From Coriaria nepalensis (taxonomy: Eukaryota > Streptophyta > Magnoliopsida > Cucurbitales > Coriariaceae): 64,000 nt of DNA. Position numbers and translations under genes: made by a program. The number at the start of each line of letters is the position of its first letter. The stretch's first letter is position 1. The notes under the pieces are model-generated. The model saw only the letters and a list, made by a program, of their open reading frames with translations, ran no database searches and was not told the origin of the DNA. Positions 63,782 to 64,000 of this stretch are shown piece after piece. Location: the NCBI GenBank assembly GCA_027186245.1, contig CP114486.1, forward strand, positions 9,190,501 through 9,254,500, given 5' to 3'.

Positions 63782-64000
63782 TGTTGGGCTAAGTCCACAT
63801 CATGTGGGCTAGGTATTTTATTAATCCCAAAGTCATATATAAAAAGGAAAATTAAAGGAAATGATTAGTTGTGAGAGAAGAGGGAAAACATCAAGTTCCC
63901 ACAAGAAGGGAAAGAGAGGAAGAGAGAGGGAGAGAAAAAAAAGAGAGAAAAATGAGTAAGCTTTGATACGATACTCTATTTTGTCCATCCTTGATATGTC
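63782..64000 (+). mobile_element. 3' LTR of the copia element, cut by the window end
   Basis: It begins TGTTGGGCTAAGTCCACAT and follows the 5' LTR for ~220 bp with frequent substitutions and small indels (roughly 15-20% by eye), so insertion is old. The rest lies outside the window. Confidence 0.85.

Overview
The window is nuclear DNA of a flowering plant, most likely a eudicot. It is AT-rich, its genes have many short introns with GT...AG borders, and the families present (SBT5-type subtilases, a RABB1 GTPase, a patellin, a subclass-I SnRK2 kinase) are plant families. Plant transposons fill most of the space between genes: Ty1/copia, hAT, Helitron, fold-back elements and a relic resembling an endogenous pararetrovirus. 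The species cannot be named from the sequence.

Layout. 1-5.3 kb: decayed pararetrovirus-like polyprotein (minus), LINE and copia reverse-transcriptase scraps (plus). 5.3-6.0 kb: a 664-bp hAT element with intact 8-bp target duplication. 6.8-10.3 kb and 14.1-17.9 kb: two tandem, apparently intact subtilase genes on the plus strand, each 10 exons and 783 codons with exon-for-exon identical lengths. Between them lie a copia relic, a second hAT with target duplication and a low-complexity duplication. 18.6-25.5 kb: copia pol relics on the minus strand, one with a 1.9-kb LTR, followed by hAT fragments. 25.8-29.0 kb: a six-exon RABB1C-like Rab2 GTPase whose last intron holds a ~1.2-kb imperfect palindrome. 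29.5-37.5 kb: tandem repeats, a second palindromic element and a copia relic. 37.7 kb: a candidate gene for a 50-residue secreted peptide (plus), convergent with a four-exon patellin gene at 38.4-40.4 kb (minus). 44.3-45.9 kb: an inverted/tandem repeat array interrupted by a Helitron, with an empty site preserved in a sister repeat unit. 48.0-51.4 kb: a nine-exon SnRK2 kinase gene (minus). 52.3-57.2 kb: a ~4.9-kb fold-back structure with long inverted arms, about a dozen embedded small hairpins and a core of degenerate telomere-like repeats. 59.3 kb to the end: an old but structurally nearly complete copia element with 5' LTR, primer-binding site, gag-pol relics, polypurine tract and the start of the 3' LTR.

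The host genes act in separate processes: extracellular proteolysis, ER-Golgi traffic, phosphoinositide/membrane traffic and osmotic-stress signalling. Apart from the two subtilases there is no reason to see them as a functional cluster. The most unusual feature is the number of large inverted-repeat (fold-back) structures: four clear cases in 64 kb, one inside a gene and two with telomere-like sequence at the centre.
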